Shown: positions 39,361-46,200 of the stretch, in pieces | Layout: each line of letters starts with the position of its first letter | Position numbering within the stretch: position 1 is the first letter of the stretch | Source: a virus | DNA length: 64,000 bases | Direction: 5' to 3' (one strand) | IMG/VR virus record: IMGVR_UViG_3300035670_000019 | Location: 99,031 to 163,030 of that record | The notes under the pieces: model-generated | Seen by the model: the letters and a program-made list of their open reading frames with translations, nothing else | Databases searched by the model: none | Told to the model about the DNA's origin: nothing | Program-made: the position numbers and the translations under genes

Positions 39361-39600
39361 ATGAAACACATAGTAATGATCGACGCCATTGAAATGGCAC
39401 AATTAGCTAAAGAAGGAATTAAGGAAGCACACGAACAACTTGTATTGTGTAGCCAAGAACTTAATCAACCCATCTCATATTCTGAGTCAGAGGAAATCAT
39501 TGAACAAATGATGGAGTTGGAGTTGATGAAGGATGCCTGTAAGACCTCATTAGAGGTTATAAATAAGTTTATTAAGGAGAACAAGTATATCTTTAATTAA
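39361..39600 (+). CDS. Hypothetical helical protein, 79 aa
   Basis: All-helical and acidic (SESEEIIEQMMELELMKDAC). No family recognised. Confidence 0.55.
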   Translation: MKHIVMIDAIEMAQLAKEGIKEAHEQLVLCSQELNQPISYSESEEIIEQMMELELMKDACKTSLEVINKFIKENKYIFN

Positions 39601-39602
39601 AG

Positions 39603-39635
39603 TTTGGCCCCACAGGGGGTAAATGTTATATTTAG
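39603..39635 (+). promoter_or_regulatory. 33-nt early promoter
   Basis: TTTGGCCC and AATGTTATATTTAG. Drives 39666. Confidence 0.8.
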
Positions 39636-39665
39636 AAAATAATAATAATTAAAAATTTTAAACAC

Positions 39666-40109
39666 ATGACAAACCAAAACATTGCAGATTCGATTATTAA
39701 GCTTTTATTTGAGGTAGGAATTGATGGTGAAACAATGGAGTACATCATTGACAAATTAGGGATGAGGGATCAAATGATTAAACAGTTAACACCTCAAGAG
39801 GATATTGTTGAACTAGAACGAGGTGAAGAAGTAATGGTTAGGTTCACAAGACAACAGTTGATTAATTTCACCCGTGAAATTCAAGAACGTTGTAAACAAG
39901 CTATGATTGAAGCTGTAAACAATGCTGGCATTGATGGTGATGAGTATATTGAGTTAGAATTGGATTATAATAACGTTATCCAAATTAACTTTGATGACAG
40001 GGCTTTTATTAAGGAAATAGAAAGTGTCATTGATGATGCATTTGAAACAGATGATGATTCAGTTTTTGATGAGGCAACAAATGTGATTACGTTTATGAGT
40101 AAAAGATAG
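39666..40109 (+). CDS. Hypothetical protein, 147 aa
   Basis: Acidic, helical; one of the larger proteins of the early train. The stop is followed by a TAGGTGCCC/GGGCACCTA palindrome (40144-40160). No family recognised. Confidence 0.6.
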   Translation: MTNQNIADSIIKLLFEVGIDGETMEYIIDKLGMRDQMIKQLTPQEDIVELERGEEVMVRFTRQQLINFTREIQERCKQAMIEAVNNAGIDGDEYIELELDYNNVIQINFDDRAFIKEIESVIDDAFETDDDSVFDEATNVITFMSKR

Positions 40110-40142
40110 TGTGTGTTTGTGTTATTTTTAATTATGAGCAGT

Positions 40143-40160
40143 TTGGGCACCTAGGTGCCC
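40143..40160 (+). terminator. Palindromic hairpin, possible terminator
   Basis: TGGGCACC then TAGGTGCCC with almost no loop, followed by TTCTGTTTGG. No T run. Confidence 0.4.
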
Positions 40161-40165
40161 TTCTG

Positions 40166-40198
40166 TTTGGCCTCGAGGGACAGGGATGTTATCTTTAG
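40166..40198 (+). promoter_or_regulatory. 33-nt early promoter
   Basis: TTTGGCCT and GATGTTATCTTTAG. Drives 40223. Confidence 0.8.
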
Positions 40199-40222
40199 GA
40201 CATAATTAAAACACATAACAAT

Positions 40223-40405
40223 ATGAGAGAAGATTTGATTAACAGAGTGATTGATTTGCAGATCAAGTGCAACAACATGATTGATGTTTACGGTAAATGT
40301 GATATCGAAACAGCTGATGAGGTGATCAGATTAGCTGATAGCTTGACCTTCGATGAGGCAAGTGAGTTCATAAAGCGATATGAACAACGTTTGGCTTCCA
40401 GATAA
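40223..40405 (+). CDS. Hypothetical protein, 60 aa
   Basis: Helical (LINRVIDLQIKCNNMIDVYG). Its last five codons (RLASR) are written by the 5' half of the next promoter. Confidence 0.55.
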   Translation: MREDLINRVIDLQIKCNNMIDVYGKCDIETADEVIRLADSLTFDEASEFIKRYEQRLASR

Positions 40406-40422
40406 GGGGATGTTATATTCAG
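40390..40422 (+). promoter_or_regulatory. 33-nt early promoter overlapping a CDS end
   Basis: TTTGGCTT and GATGTTATATTCAG; the -33 box lies inside the 40223 gene. Drives 40440. Confidence 0.75.
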
Positions 40423-40439
40423 ATATAAATTAAAAGCAC

Positions 40440-40598
40440 ATGAAACACTTAACATTAAGAGAAGTTAAAGCCATTATCGAGTACAAAATGTCTAACTGTA
40501 CTAAACTGATCTCATTCATTGAACCTGAAGATGGTAGTGGAAGGAACTACAACTACAGATGGTTCGGTGAGGACAAGATGAACTTCATCCGACTGTGA
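40440..40598 (+). CDS. Hypothetical protein, 52 aa
   Basis: MKHLTLREVKAIIEYKMSNC, then SGRNYNYRWFGEDK. Own promoter and early leader. No family recognised. Confidence 0.55.
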   Translation: MKHLTLREVKAIIEYKMSNCTKLISFIEPEDGSGRNYNYRWFGEDKMNFIRL

Positions 40599-40609
40599 GT
40601 GACCCTCTG

Positions 40610-40642
40610 TTTGGCCTCGCCCGGCCCTGATGTTATATTTAG
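40610..40642 (+). promoter_or_regulatory. 33-nt early promoter
   Basis: TTTGGCCT and GATGTTATATTTAG. Drives 40666. Confidence 0.8.
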
Positions 40643-40665
40643 TTCATAATAAAAAATAATAACAC

Positions 40666-40830
40666 ATGAACAAGTCAAACAAGAAGATTTTAGCTGAAAT
40701 GTTGAAGAAGCAAATTGTAGAAACTGATGCAATGTTTAAGAACGGTGACAGTAAAGATTGGATCATTGGTTACCTACAAGGCACAATCAAGACAGCCATT
40801 AGTACCTTAGAAGATGATAACATAGCCTAA
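40666..40830 (+). CDS. Hypothetical protein, 54 aa
   Basis: MNKSNKKILAEMLKKQIVET with a helical remainder. Own promoter and leader aataacacATG. Confidence 0.55.
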   Translation: MNKSNKKILAEMLKKQIVETDAMFKNGDSKDWIIGYLQGTIKTAISTLEDDNIA

Positions 40831-40832
40831 GG

Positions 40833-40865
40833 TTTGGCTTCACGGGGGAGGGATGTTATATTTAG
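40833..40865 (+). promoter_or_regulatory. 33-nt early promoter
   Basis: TTTGGCTT and GATGTTATATTTAG. Drives 40890. Confidence 0.8.
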
Positions 40866-40889
40866 TCAATAATTAAAAACAGTAATAAC

Positions 40890-41183
40890 ATGACAAAGAC
40901 AGAAATTAAAAAACACATCAACAAATCAGTTTATGAATTCGCCACTGCATTAGGTTACCAAATGTCAGATGATAATGACGGTTCATATGTTACGTTCTCA
41001 AAGTCCAACTTCACATCATACTATGATACAATTGATTATCATCGTTCATATCAAGAAGCCATGGTTATGAAAGGCGCATGTGATGAGAGTGTTGCCGACG
41101 CTGATAAAATAAATGAGTTTGTGAGTGCATTGAAGGCGGATATTGAGTTTAAGAAAGCCATTATGGAAGGTGATGTAGAATAA
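40890..41183 (+). CDS. Hypothetical protein, 97 aa
   Basis: KTEIKKHINKSVYEFATALG, then acidic regions. Followed by the GC-rich palindromic gap. No family recognised. Confidence 0.55.
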   Translation: MTKTEIKKHINKSVYEFATALGYQMSDDNDGSYVTFSKSNFTSYYDTIDYHRSYQEAMVMKGACDESVADADKINEFVSALKADIEFKKAIMEGDVE

Positions 41184-41482
41184 GATTCCGCGGCTGCGCC
41201 GCAGTACACGGTACGTACATATACAGTATGTGTATATTACGCTCCCATGCGCGTTATGGTCCATATAACTGGATACCGGATCTTCCTGCGTGAATGAGCA
41301 CAAAACAGATCGCGTACGATCTTTGCGCGCCGATTGTATATACATATATACGCCCCATAACATACCCCCAATTTTCAAAATAACCCTTTGGACCACAAAT
41401 GGCAAAACCCAAAATCTCTCTTTTATAAAACTTTTTGGCATCGACCAAGTATATACGTATATTTAGATATAAAATAAAGGTT
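41184..41482 (+). other. GC-rich, palindrome-dense non-coding gap
   Basis: 299 bp with no supported gene. Contains GCGGC-TGC-GCCGC (41190-41202), a TATGG-T-CCATA palindrome, GATCG-CGTA-CGATC, and alternating TATAC runs. Composition differs sharply from its surroundings. Ends in the 41434 promoter. Two minus-strand frames here have no domain and are rejected. Confidence 0.5.
41434..41466 (+). promoter_or_regulatory. 33-nt early promoter (diverged spacer)
   Basis: TTTGGC and TATATTTAG 24 nt apart, but GATGT is replaced by TACGT. Drives 41483. Confidence 0.65.
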
Positions 41483-41599
41483 ATGAACAAAAATCACTTA
41501 CATCACCCATTCGAGAACTTCATGTACTACTTTGCTGTTACTTTAGGTTTAACAGTAATAGTTGCTCGTATAATCCAAATTGTGGTTACCCATGTATAG
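41483..41599 (+). CDS. Small membrane protein, 38 aa
   Basis: MNKNHLHHPFENFMYYFAV with one helix (FAVTLGLTVIVARIIQIVV). Leader aaaggttATG. Overlaps the next gene. Confidence 0.5.
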   Translation: MNKNHLHHPFENFMYYFAVTLGLTVIVARIIQIVVTHV

Positions 41600-42197
41600 A
41601 GATAAACTTTCACTTGATGAAGCCTTATACTTAGAAAGTATAGGCGAGATAACCATATTAGACCCATCTAATAACACCAGTCATCACTCTCAATCTCAAG
41701 TGTGGAAAAACAACTATTCCGCGCTTAGATCCAAGTTTAGATATGTGGATACAAGTAGGTTTCTCACATTTGTAAGGGCAAAGTATCTCATTGAAATCCC
41801 TTTAACCGAGTATGAATGGGATTTTGTTTACGGACTCGAAAACATAGATTTCCAGGACCGCATCAAAGACAACATTGAATATATCTACATTCTTACTAAT
41901 CCAGGATATCCAGACTTAGTCAAAATAGGAATGACAGAACGTACTGTAGAAGGTAGAGTCAGAGGTATCAATAGAACTGCTACCGTACATGAATGGGTTC
42001 CTAAATTTGCTCTCCCTGTATCTAAAGGTAATGCCTTTAGGGTTGAACAGCAAGTACATAAATATTTCTCCGATAAGAGAATTTCATCCGATCATGGCAA
42101 TGAAAGGGAATTCTTTCAAATCAACCCACTAACTGCCTTTGATAAGGTACGCGAAATAGGAGCACTATTTCAAGTAGGTAATCTAATTATATATTAG
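41592..42197 (+). CDS. T5orf172/GIY-YIG-type nuclease-like protein
   Basis: NIEYIYILTNPGYPDLVKIG is the two-strand start of the T5orf172 branch of GIY-YIG nucleases, followed by MTERTVEGRVRGINRTA (conserved Arg), FRVEQQVHKYF and REFFQI. The ATG at 41592 is preferred; 41580 would add four residues inside the upstream gene. The ~90-residue N-terminal part is unassigned. Family members are found in phages, plasmids and restriction loci; nicking DNA is the inferred activity. Confidence 0.75.
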   Translation: MYRDKLSLDEALYLESIGEITILDPSNNTSHHSQSQVWKNNYSALRSKFRYVDTSRFLTFVRAKYLIEIPLTEYEWDFVYGLENIDFQDRIKDNIEYIYILTNPGYPDLVKIGMTERTVEGRVRGINRTATVHEWVPKFALPVSKGNAFRVEQQVHKYFSDKRISSDHGNEREFFQINPLTAFDKVREIGALFQVGNLIIY

Positions 42198-42234
42198 TAT
42201 ATCTGTATATACGTATTAAGGTGTGGTGGTGAGA

Positions 42235-42258
42235 GGTCCACATGTGGGGGCCTTTTTT
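42235..42258 (+). terminator. Terminator hairpin with T run
   Basis: GGTCC and GGGCC flank ACATGTGG, followed by TTTTTTC. Ends the T5orf172 unit. Confidence 0.6.
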
Positions 42259-42323
42259 CTATATATGTATATATGAATTAAAGAAAACGGACTTAGGACC
42301 GTTGTAGTTTAGGCTACTCAAGG

Positions 42324-42354
42324 CCCTGATGAATTCGCTACTCATCGGGGTTTT
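42324..42354 (+). terminator. Terminator hairpin
   Basis: CCCTGATGA, loop ATTCGCTAC, TCATCGGGG (one G-T pair), then TTTTC. The 42259-42323 gap before it holds AACGG/CCGTT. Confidence 0.65.
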
Positions 42355-42375
42355 CTACACTCTCCCTACCCTCTG

Positions 42376-42408
42376 TTTGGCCTCCGGGAAAATTGATGTT
42401 ATATTTAG
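42376..42408 (+). promoter_or_regulatory. 33-nt early promoter
   Basis: TTTGGCCT and GATGTTATATTTAG. Drives 42430. Confidence 0.8.
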
Positions 42409-42429
42409 GTATAATTAAATAATTAGAAT

Positions 42430-42594
42430 ATGGTAACAACAGCAGCATTTATTTGGATGGCATATTGCGCAGTATCACATGTACGCATTGAAGCCAAAAA
42501 GAGAAATGAAAGTACTTCATTTAAAGACCAAAAACTTGGGTATATTGGCCAGATATTGCTTTATTGGATCATCACAGCAACATTCATTATTTAA
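42430..42594 (+). CDS. Small membrane protein, 54 aa
   Basis: N-terminal hydrophobic part (VTTAAFIWMAYCAVSHV), a charged middle (IEAKKRNES) and a C-terminal helix (IGQILLYWIITATFII). Confidence 0.5.
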   Translation: MVTTAAFIWMAYCAVSHVRIEAKKRNESTSFKDQKLGYIGQILLYWIITATFII

Positions 42595-42616
42595 TAATTA
42601 AACACAAATAAAAGTT

Positions 42617-42928
42617 ATGGAACAAAAACGTCGTGGTCGCCCACCCGGAACGGGAAAAAAGAAAGAAGTAGAGATTCAATTGAACACAACTACTACAACA
42701 GAACCAAAGAAACGTGGTAGGAAAGCAGCAGAGAAACCACCTATTGTATTCCCTGATAATGTTATGGAAGGGGAAATTGAAGGAACTACAACAGAAAAAC
42801 TGAAATTCATGGCAATTCAGGTGAAGCAATTGGATAAAACATTAGATTTGGAACCATATAGAATGGATATCCGTATGAAGAAACACGATACTATTCAACG
42901 AATCTGTTACTTGATTGAGAGTCTTTAA
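42617..42928 (+). CDS. AT-hook protein, 103 aa
   Basis: Two AT-hook cores: KRRGRPPG (4-11) and KKRGRKA (~33-39), then an acidic/helical C-terminus. Leader aaaagttATG. Likely binds AT-rich DNA. Shares the AT-hook style of the 34922 protein and of the RadA-like ATPase tail. Confidence 0.65.
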   Translation: MEQKRRGRPPGTGKKKEVEIQLNTTTTTEPKKRGRKAAEKPPIVFPDNVMEGEIEGTTTEKLKFMAIQVKQLDKTLDLEPYRMDIRMKKHDTIQRICYLIESL

Positions 42929-42935
42929 CAGGAGG

Positions 42936-42968
42936 CTTGGCTTTACAGGATAAGAATGTTATATTTAG
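42936..42968 (+). promoter_or_regulatory. 33-nt early promoter (CTTG variant)
   Basis: CTTGGCTT and AATGTTATATTTAG. Drives the DUF932 gene. Confidence 0.75.
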
Positions 42969-43005
42969 GTATAAGTTAAATTAATAATTAAATAAAATAA
43001 AGGTT

Positions 43006-43806
43006 ATGTTAAACATTGAAAGCAACACATTTTTGACAGAGTCAGAAATTAAAGAAAAAGCAAAATCAATTTTCACAGCTAAAGGTGCTCCAGGCACTAG
43101 TGAAAAATACGCTCACATTTCAACCTTCCAAATCATTCAGGATATGGAAAAGCTAGGTTGGGGAGTAGTTGATGCAAAACAAGTACGCGCCCGTAAAGGT
43201 GATGGTTACCAAAAACACCTAGTTGTGTTCCGTAATAATGATATTGTCATTAATGGAGAAGATGGTGATCATGCTTACCCACAGATTCTATTGACTAATA
43301 GCCATGATGGTAAAAATGCATTTACTTTCACAGCTGGTTTGTTCCGTATGGTGTGTGAGAATGGTTTGGTTATTTGTTCTAAGGAGTTTGAAAATCTTAA
43401 AATTCGTCACTACGGGTATGATTTTGAAGAGTTGAAAAAAGTAATTGGTACAATGGTAGAGAAACTTCCACTAACTGTTGAGTCAATGAATTTGTTTAAG
43501 AAGAAGAAACTTCGTAAAGAACAAATTGCTGAGTTTGCTAAGAAAGCAGCTGCAATTCGATTTGGAGCTGAGCAGTTAGAAAACATCACAATTGATTTTG
43601 ATGATTTGGTTACACCAACTCGTCCTGAAGATAATGGTAATGATTTGTGGAGCGTATTTAATGTAGTTCAAGAAAAGTTGGTACATGGTATGTTTGAATA
43701 TACATCAGGTACTAAATTGCGTAAAGCAAGAAAGATTAAGAACTTTAAACAAGACCTTGATTTGAATGCTAAACTATATGAACTTGCAGTTGAATATGCA
43801 GCTTAA
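43006..43806 (+). CDS. DUF932-family protein
   Basis: 266 residues. AHISTFQIIQDMEKLGWGVV, HLVVFRN, ILLTNSHDGKNAFTFTAGLF and RMVCENGLV match the DUF932 family, common on plasmids and in phages and of unknown function. Leader aaataaaggttATG. The C-terminus overlaps the next gene. Confidence 0.8.
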   Translation: MLNIESNTFLTESEIKEKAKSIFTAKGAPGTSEKYAHISTFQIIQDMEKLGWGVVDAKQVRARKGDGYQKHLVVFRNNDIVINGEDGDHAYPQILLTNSHDGKNAFTFTAGLFRMVCENGLVICSKEFENLKIRHYGYDFEELKKVIGTMVEKLPLTVESMNLFKKKKLRKEQIAEFAKKAAAIRFGAEQLENITIDFDDLVTPTRPEDNGNDLWSVFNVVQEKLVHGMFEYTSGTKLRKARKIKNFKQDLDLNAKLYELAVEYAA

Positions 43807-43987
43807 TAGTAAACAAGAATTACATCAGCTAATAAGTAAAGAGCTGAAGTTAGAACCAATCACCACCCATATAGATGAGTTGTGGGTGGTGGTTACAAGA
43901 ACATTACATAAAGGAATTAATGTGTCTAAAGAGAACATTATTGATTATTATTTGACATGTTGTAAGTATGATAATCTAAAAGATTAA
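43796..43987 (+). CDS. Hypothetical protein, 63 aa
   Basis: I take the ATG at 43796 (11-nt overlap); the longer frame from 43766 lies more deeply inside DUF932. QLISKELKLEPITTHIDELW; no family recognised. Confidence 0.5.
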   Translation: MQLNSKQELHQLISKELKLEPITTHIDELWVVVTRTLHKGINVSKENIIDYYLTCCKYDNLKD

Positions 43988-43993
43988 TCATTT

Positions 43994-44117
43994 GGTCAAG
44001 TGGCGGAATTGGTAAGACGTAACAGATGGTTATAGCACTGTGGGTAAAAAAAGGTATGTGTACACGTCCTGGTCACTATAATGGCAGCCCGTGAAGGTTC
44101 GAATCCTTCCTTGACCA
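43994..44117 (+). tRNA. Class II tRNA-like gene with long insert
   Basis: Acceptor GGTCAAG/CTTGACC and T arm GAAGG-TTCGAAT-CCTTC are perfect; the D arm (GCGGAATTGGTAAGACGT) is Leu-like and the discriminator is A. Between D and T arms are ~70 nt rather than ~40. TTATAG and CTATAA can pair across a 39-nt insert. Anticodon cannot be assigned. 124 nt in total. Confidence 0.5.
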
Positions 44118-44122
44118 CTAAA

Positions 44123-44143
44123 GAATTGAGTCGCTATCAATTC
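44123..44143 (+). other. Hairpin between tRNA genes
   Basis: GAATTGA, loop GTCGCTA, TCAATTC: seven perfect pairs. Confidence 0.6.
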
Positions 44144-44144
44144 C

Positions 44145-44199
44145 CCTATATTTACAATACTCAGCGTAAACTGCAGCACCCGGTGTGAGTAAATATAGG
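44145..44199 (+). other. Long-range inverted repeat between tRNA genes
   Basis: CCTATATTTAC pairs perfectly with GTAAATATAGG across 33 nt that include CACC/GGTG. Possibly a stable RNA or a processing signal. Confidence 0.55.
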
Positions 44200-44204
44200 T
44201 TTAT

Positions 44205-44278
44205 GCCCTCATAGCTCAGTTGGATAGAGCAACAGATTTCTAATCTGTCGGTCTCAGGTTCAAATCCTGATGAGGGTA
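44205..44278 (+). tRNA. tRNA-Arg (UCU)
   Basis: Acceptor GCCCTCA/TGAGGGT, D arm AGCTCAGTTGGATAGAGC, anticodon arm ACAGA-TTTCTAA-TCTGT (TCT at 44239-44241), T arm TCAGG-TTCAAAT-CCTGA. Normal. Reads AGA, the common Arg codon here. Confidence 0.95.
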
Positions 44279-44313
44279 CTATGGTTTATGATATTTATTA
44301 TAAACACACCATA

Positions 44314-44703
44314 ATGAAAATATTAACTGTGCTTCTAGCACTACTAATAAAGGTTTCATTATATTCTCAATACGTTCCCATAAACAAAAGATTTGATCAA
44401 GAAGAATATAGACTATTCATTCCAAGCCATAGTCATATAATCATTGATTCACTTTATAAAACAGATCAACTTTATAAGATTAAACTAATAGAGGAAGAAG
44501 ACATCTATGTTATCCAAAATAATGCTTTAAGGTTTGTTTGTGATCTTAAAGCTGGGGTGGTTGAGGTTTATTTTGATGGGAAATTTGATGGTAAGTATGT
44601 TATTAAATTTTGGGATAGTTATAATTTCTTTGTAATTAGAATACCTTTAGCTCGTACTTCATATCATTTCTTTAGAGTCTATTCTCCAGATAAAGTTTGG
44701 TGA
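44314..44703 (+). CDS. Exported hypothetical protein, 129 aa
   Basis: The ATG at 44314 opens a signal peptide (KILTVLLALLIKVSLYSQ). The upstream ATG at 44281 abuts the tRNA 3' end and would bury the signal, so I reject it. The mature part is beta-rich. No family recognised. Confidence 0.6.
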   Translation: MKILTVLLALLIKVSLYSQYVPINKRFDQEEYRLFIPSHSHIIIDSLYKTDQLYKIKLIEEEDIYVIQNNALRFVCDLKAGVVEVYFDGKFDGKYVIKFWDSYNFFVIRIPLARTSYHFFRVYSPDKVW

Positions 44704-44745
44704 TTAAAAACTTCTTATTATATTATTTATGATAAACAGTTTTAT

Positions 44746-45201
44746 ATGGAATTTAAATTCAAATCATTATCAACTAAAAATGAGATTGATTTAATCCCAT
44801 ATATTAAAGACTTTTTATCTAAAAATAGTAATACAAGTATTTTTATAGGTAGTGATTCTCAAAATACAAGAAACACTACTTTTGCAACAGTAATTGTATT
44901 ACATAATACTGGGAAGGGAGGGCATGTTTTATATATTAAGGATATAGTTCCTCTTATTAGAGATAGATTTAGTAGACTATGGAATGAAGTAGAGTATTCA
45001 TTACAGATAGCTAATTATTTAGTTGAACATGGAATACCAAAACCTAATTTTATAGACATAGATTTAAACCCAGACCCAAAATATAAATCAAATCAAGTGT
45101 TACGAGCAGCTCTAGGTTATGTTGAGTCAATGGGATACACACCTCGTTGTAAACCAAATGCAGTAGTAGCCTCATACGTAGCGGACGCGATTTGTAAATA
45201 A
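44746..45201 (+). CDS. YkuK/DUF458-like RNase H-fold protein
   Basis: 151 residues. SIFIGSDSQ (D37) is the first catalytic strand, then TTFATVIVL; NEVEYSLQIANYL supplies the Glu helix; IDIDLNPDPKYKSN and KPNAVVASYVAD complete the DUF458 pattern. Members have an RNase H-like fold and are thought to act on nucleic acid. The gene ends exactly before a tRNA. Confidence 0.75.
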   Translation: MEFKFKSLSTKNEIDLIPYIKDFLSKNSNTSIFIGSDSQNTRNTTFATVIVLHNTGKGGHVLYIKDIVPLIRDRFSRLWNEVEYSLQIANYLVEHGIPKPNFIDIDLNPDPKYKSNQVLRAALGYVESMGYTPRCKPNAVVASYVADAICK

Positions 45202-45276
45202 GCATCTTTAGCTAAATAGGTTAAAGCAGCACACTCATAATGTGAAGATGTATAGGTTCGAGTCCTATAAGGTGCA
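45202..45276 (+). tRNA. tRNA-Met-type (CAU)
   Basis: Acceptor GCATCTT/AAGGTGC, D stem AGC/GCT, anticodon loop CTCATAA (CAT at 45236-45238) on a CACA/TGTG stem, T arm ATAGG-TTCGAGT-CCTAT. Second CAU tRNA in the window; one may be the lysidine Ile type. Confidence 0.9.
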
Positions 45277-45303
45277 CTAATTTGTTAGAGAGTTATTCTC
45301 TAA

Positions 45304-45314
45304 TATATTTATAA
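45304..45314 (+). promoter_or_regulatory. TATATTTATAA motif
   Basis: Exact motif, only 2 nt before the HNH ATG at 45317. Confidence 0.35.
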
Positions 45315-45316
45315 GC

Positions 45317-45727
45317 ATGAAAAAATGCTTCCAATGTTTAGATATAAAAGAATATTCTTTATTCTATAAAAATAAATCCACTAAGGATGGACACTCAGGT
45401 CTTTGCAAAGAATGCCAGTTAAAAAATGAAAGAGAAAATAATAAAAAAGCTAAAGAATGGATAATTAATTTAAAAACCAAATGTGGTAAATGTGAGGAGA
45501 ATAGACATTGGGTCTTAGATTTTCATCATAAAGATCCAAACATGAAAAATTTTAACATATCAGAATACTCAATTTCAGGTACTACTTCTTTTAAAACTAA
45601 AAAATTAAAAATTGAAAACGAATTAAATAATTGTGTAGTGTTATGTTCTAATTGTCATAGAGATTTTCACTACATGGAAAAAATAAATAATATAAGTATA
45701 GAAGATTATTTAAATATTAAAAAGTAA
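45317..45727 (+). CDS. HNH endonuclease with zinc ribbon
   Basis: 136 residues. C4-x2-C7 and C30-x2-C33 form a zinc ribbon; C56-x2-C59, DFHHKD (H70, H71) and LCSNCH (C110, C113, H114) form the HNH site. A free-standing homing endonuclease is likely, placed just after a tRNA gene, a common target. Confidence 0.8.
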   Translation: MKKCFQCLDIKEYSLFYKNKSTKDGHSGLCKECQLKNERENNKKAKEWIINLKTKCGKCEENRHWVLDFHHKDPNMKNFNISEYSISGTTSFKTKKLKIENELNNCVVLCSNCHRDFHYMEKINNISIEDYLNIKK

Positions 45728-45754
45728 GTTATTAAAATAAAGGAGAAACAAATT

Positions 45755-46072
45755 ATGGAAACAACATCTTTCGTTTTAGGTATGCTCTCGATTATTGCAG
45801 TTGGTTTTATGGCTGTGATTGTTTGGGGTATAGTTAAGATCAATAAATTAACATCTGAATTAAAAGCTACTCATGAGTGGATAGATAATGGTACTCGAGA
45901 TAGAGATTATAATCTTCAACAAGTTTATAGAAAATTTGATGAAACAGATCGTAATATATCTCTTGAATATGAACGGATTTATAACCAAATATCTGAGTGT
46001 CGTTCATATACAGACTCACGTATAGATAAAGTATTAAGTACAACTGGTGCTAAACAATTAATTAAAGGATAA
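45755..46072 (+). CDS. Membrane-anchored coiled-coil protein
   Basis: 105 residues. Helix FVLGMLSIIAVGFMAVIVWG, then a coiled coil (NLQQVYRKFDETDRNISLEY). Followed by a terminator. Function unknown. Confidence 0.6.
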   Translation: METTSFVLGMLSIIAVGFMAVIVWGIVKINKLTSELKATHEWIDNGTRDRDYNLQQVYRKFDETDRNISLEYERIYNQISECRSYTDSRIDKVLSTTGAKQLIKG

Positions 46073-46094
46073 TAATAATTTCAACTTACTTTTT

Positions 46095-46120
46095 AAAGCG
46101 GCTTTTAGCCGCTTTTTTTC
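46095..46120 (+). terminator. Rho-independent terminator
   Basis: AAAGCGGC, loop TTTTA, GCCGCTTT, then TTTTTC. Strong and followed by ttagtatattataatatg. Confidence 0.9.
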
Positions 46121-46200
46121 TTAGTATATTATAATATGTATAAGGTATAGGCGAATGTATTAAAACCGCTAAAAACCAGTTTTAACCATATGTATATAAT

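Noticed and set aside
41046-41441. 131-codon open frame on the minus strand across the GC-rich gap
   Set aside because: It overlaps the end of a real gene, has no domain, no leader or promoter, and odd composition. No other minus-strand gene is supported in the window.
42324-42354. Hammerhead ribozyme (contains CTGATGA)
   Set aside because: No GAAA core or third stem; the sequence folds as a simple terminator with TTTT.
34503-42968. Prophage or plasmid integration site
   Set aside because: No integrase, att-like duplication at tRNA ends, or host genes are visible.
44281-44313. Upstream start for the exported protein at 44314
   Set aside because: It abuts the tRNA 3' end and would place 11 residues before a clean signal peptide.
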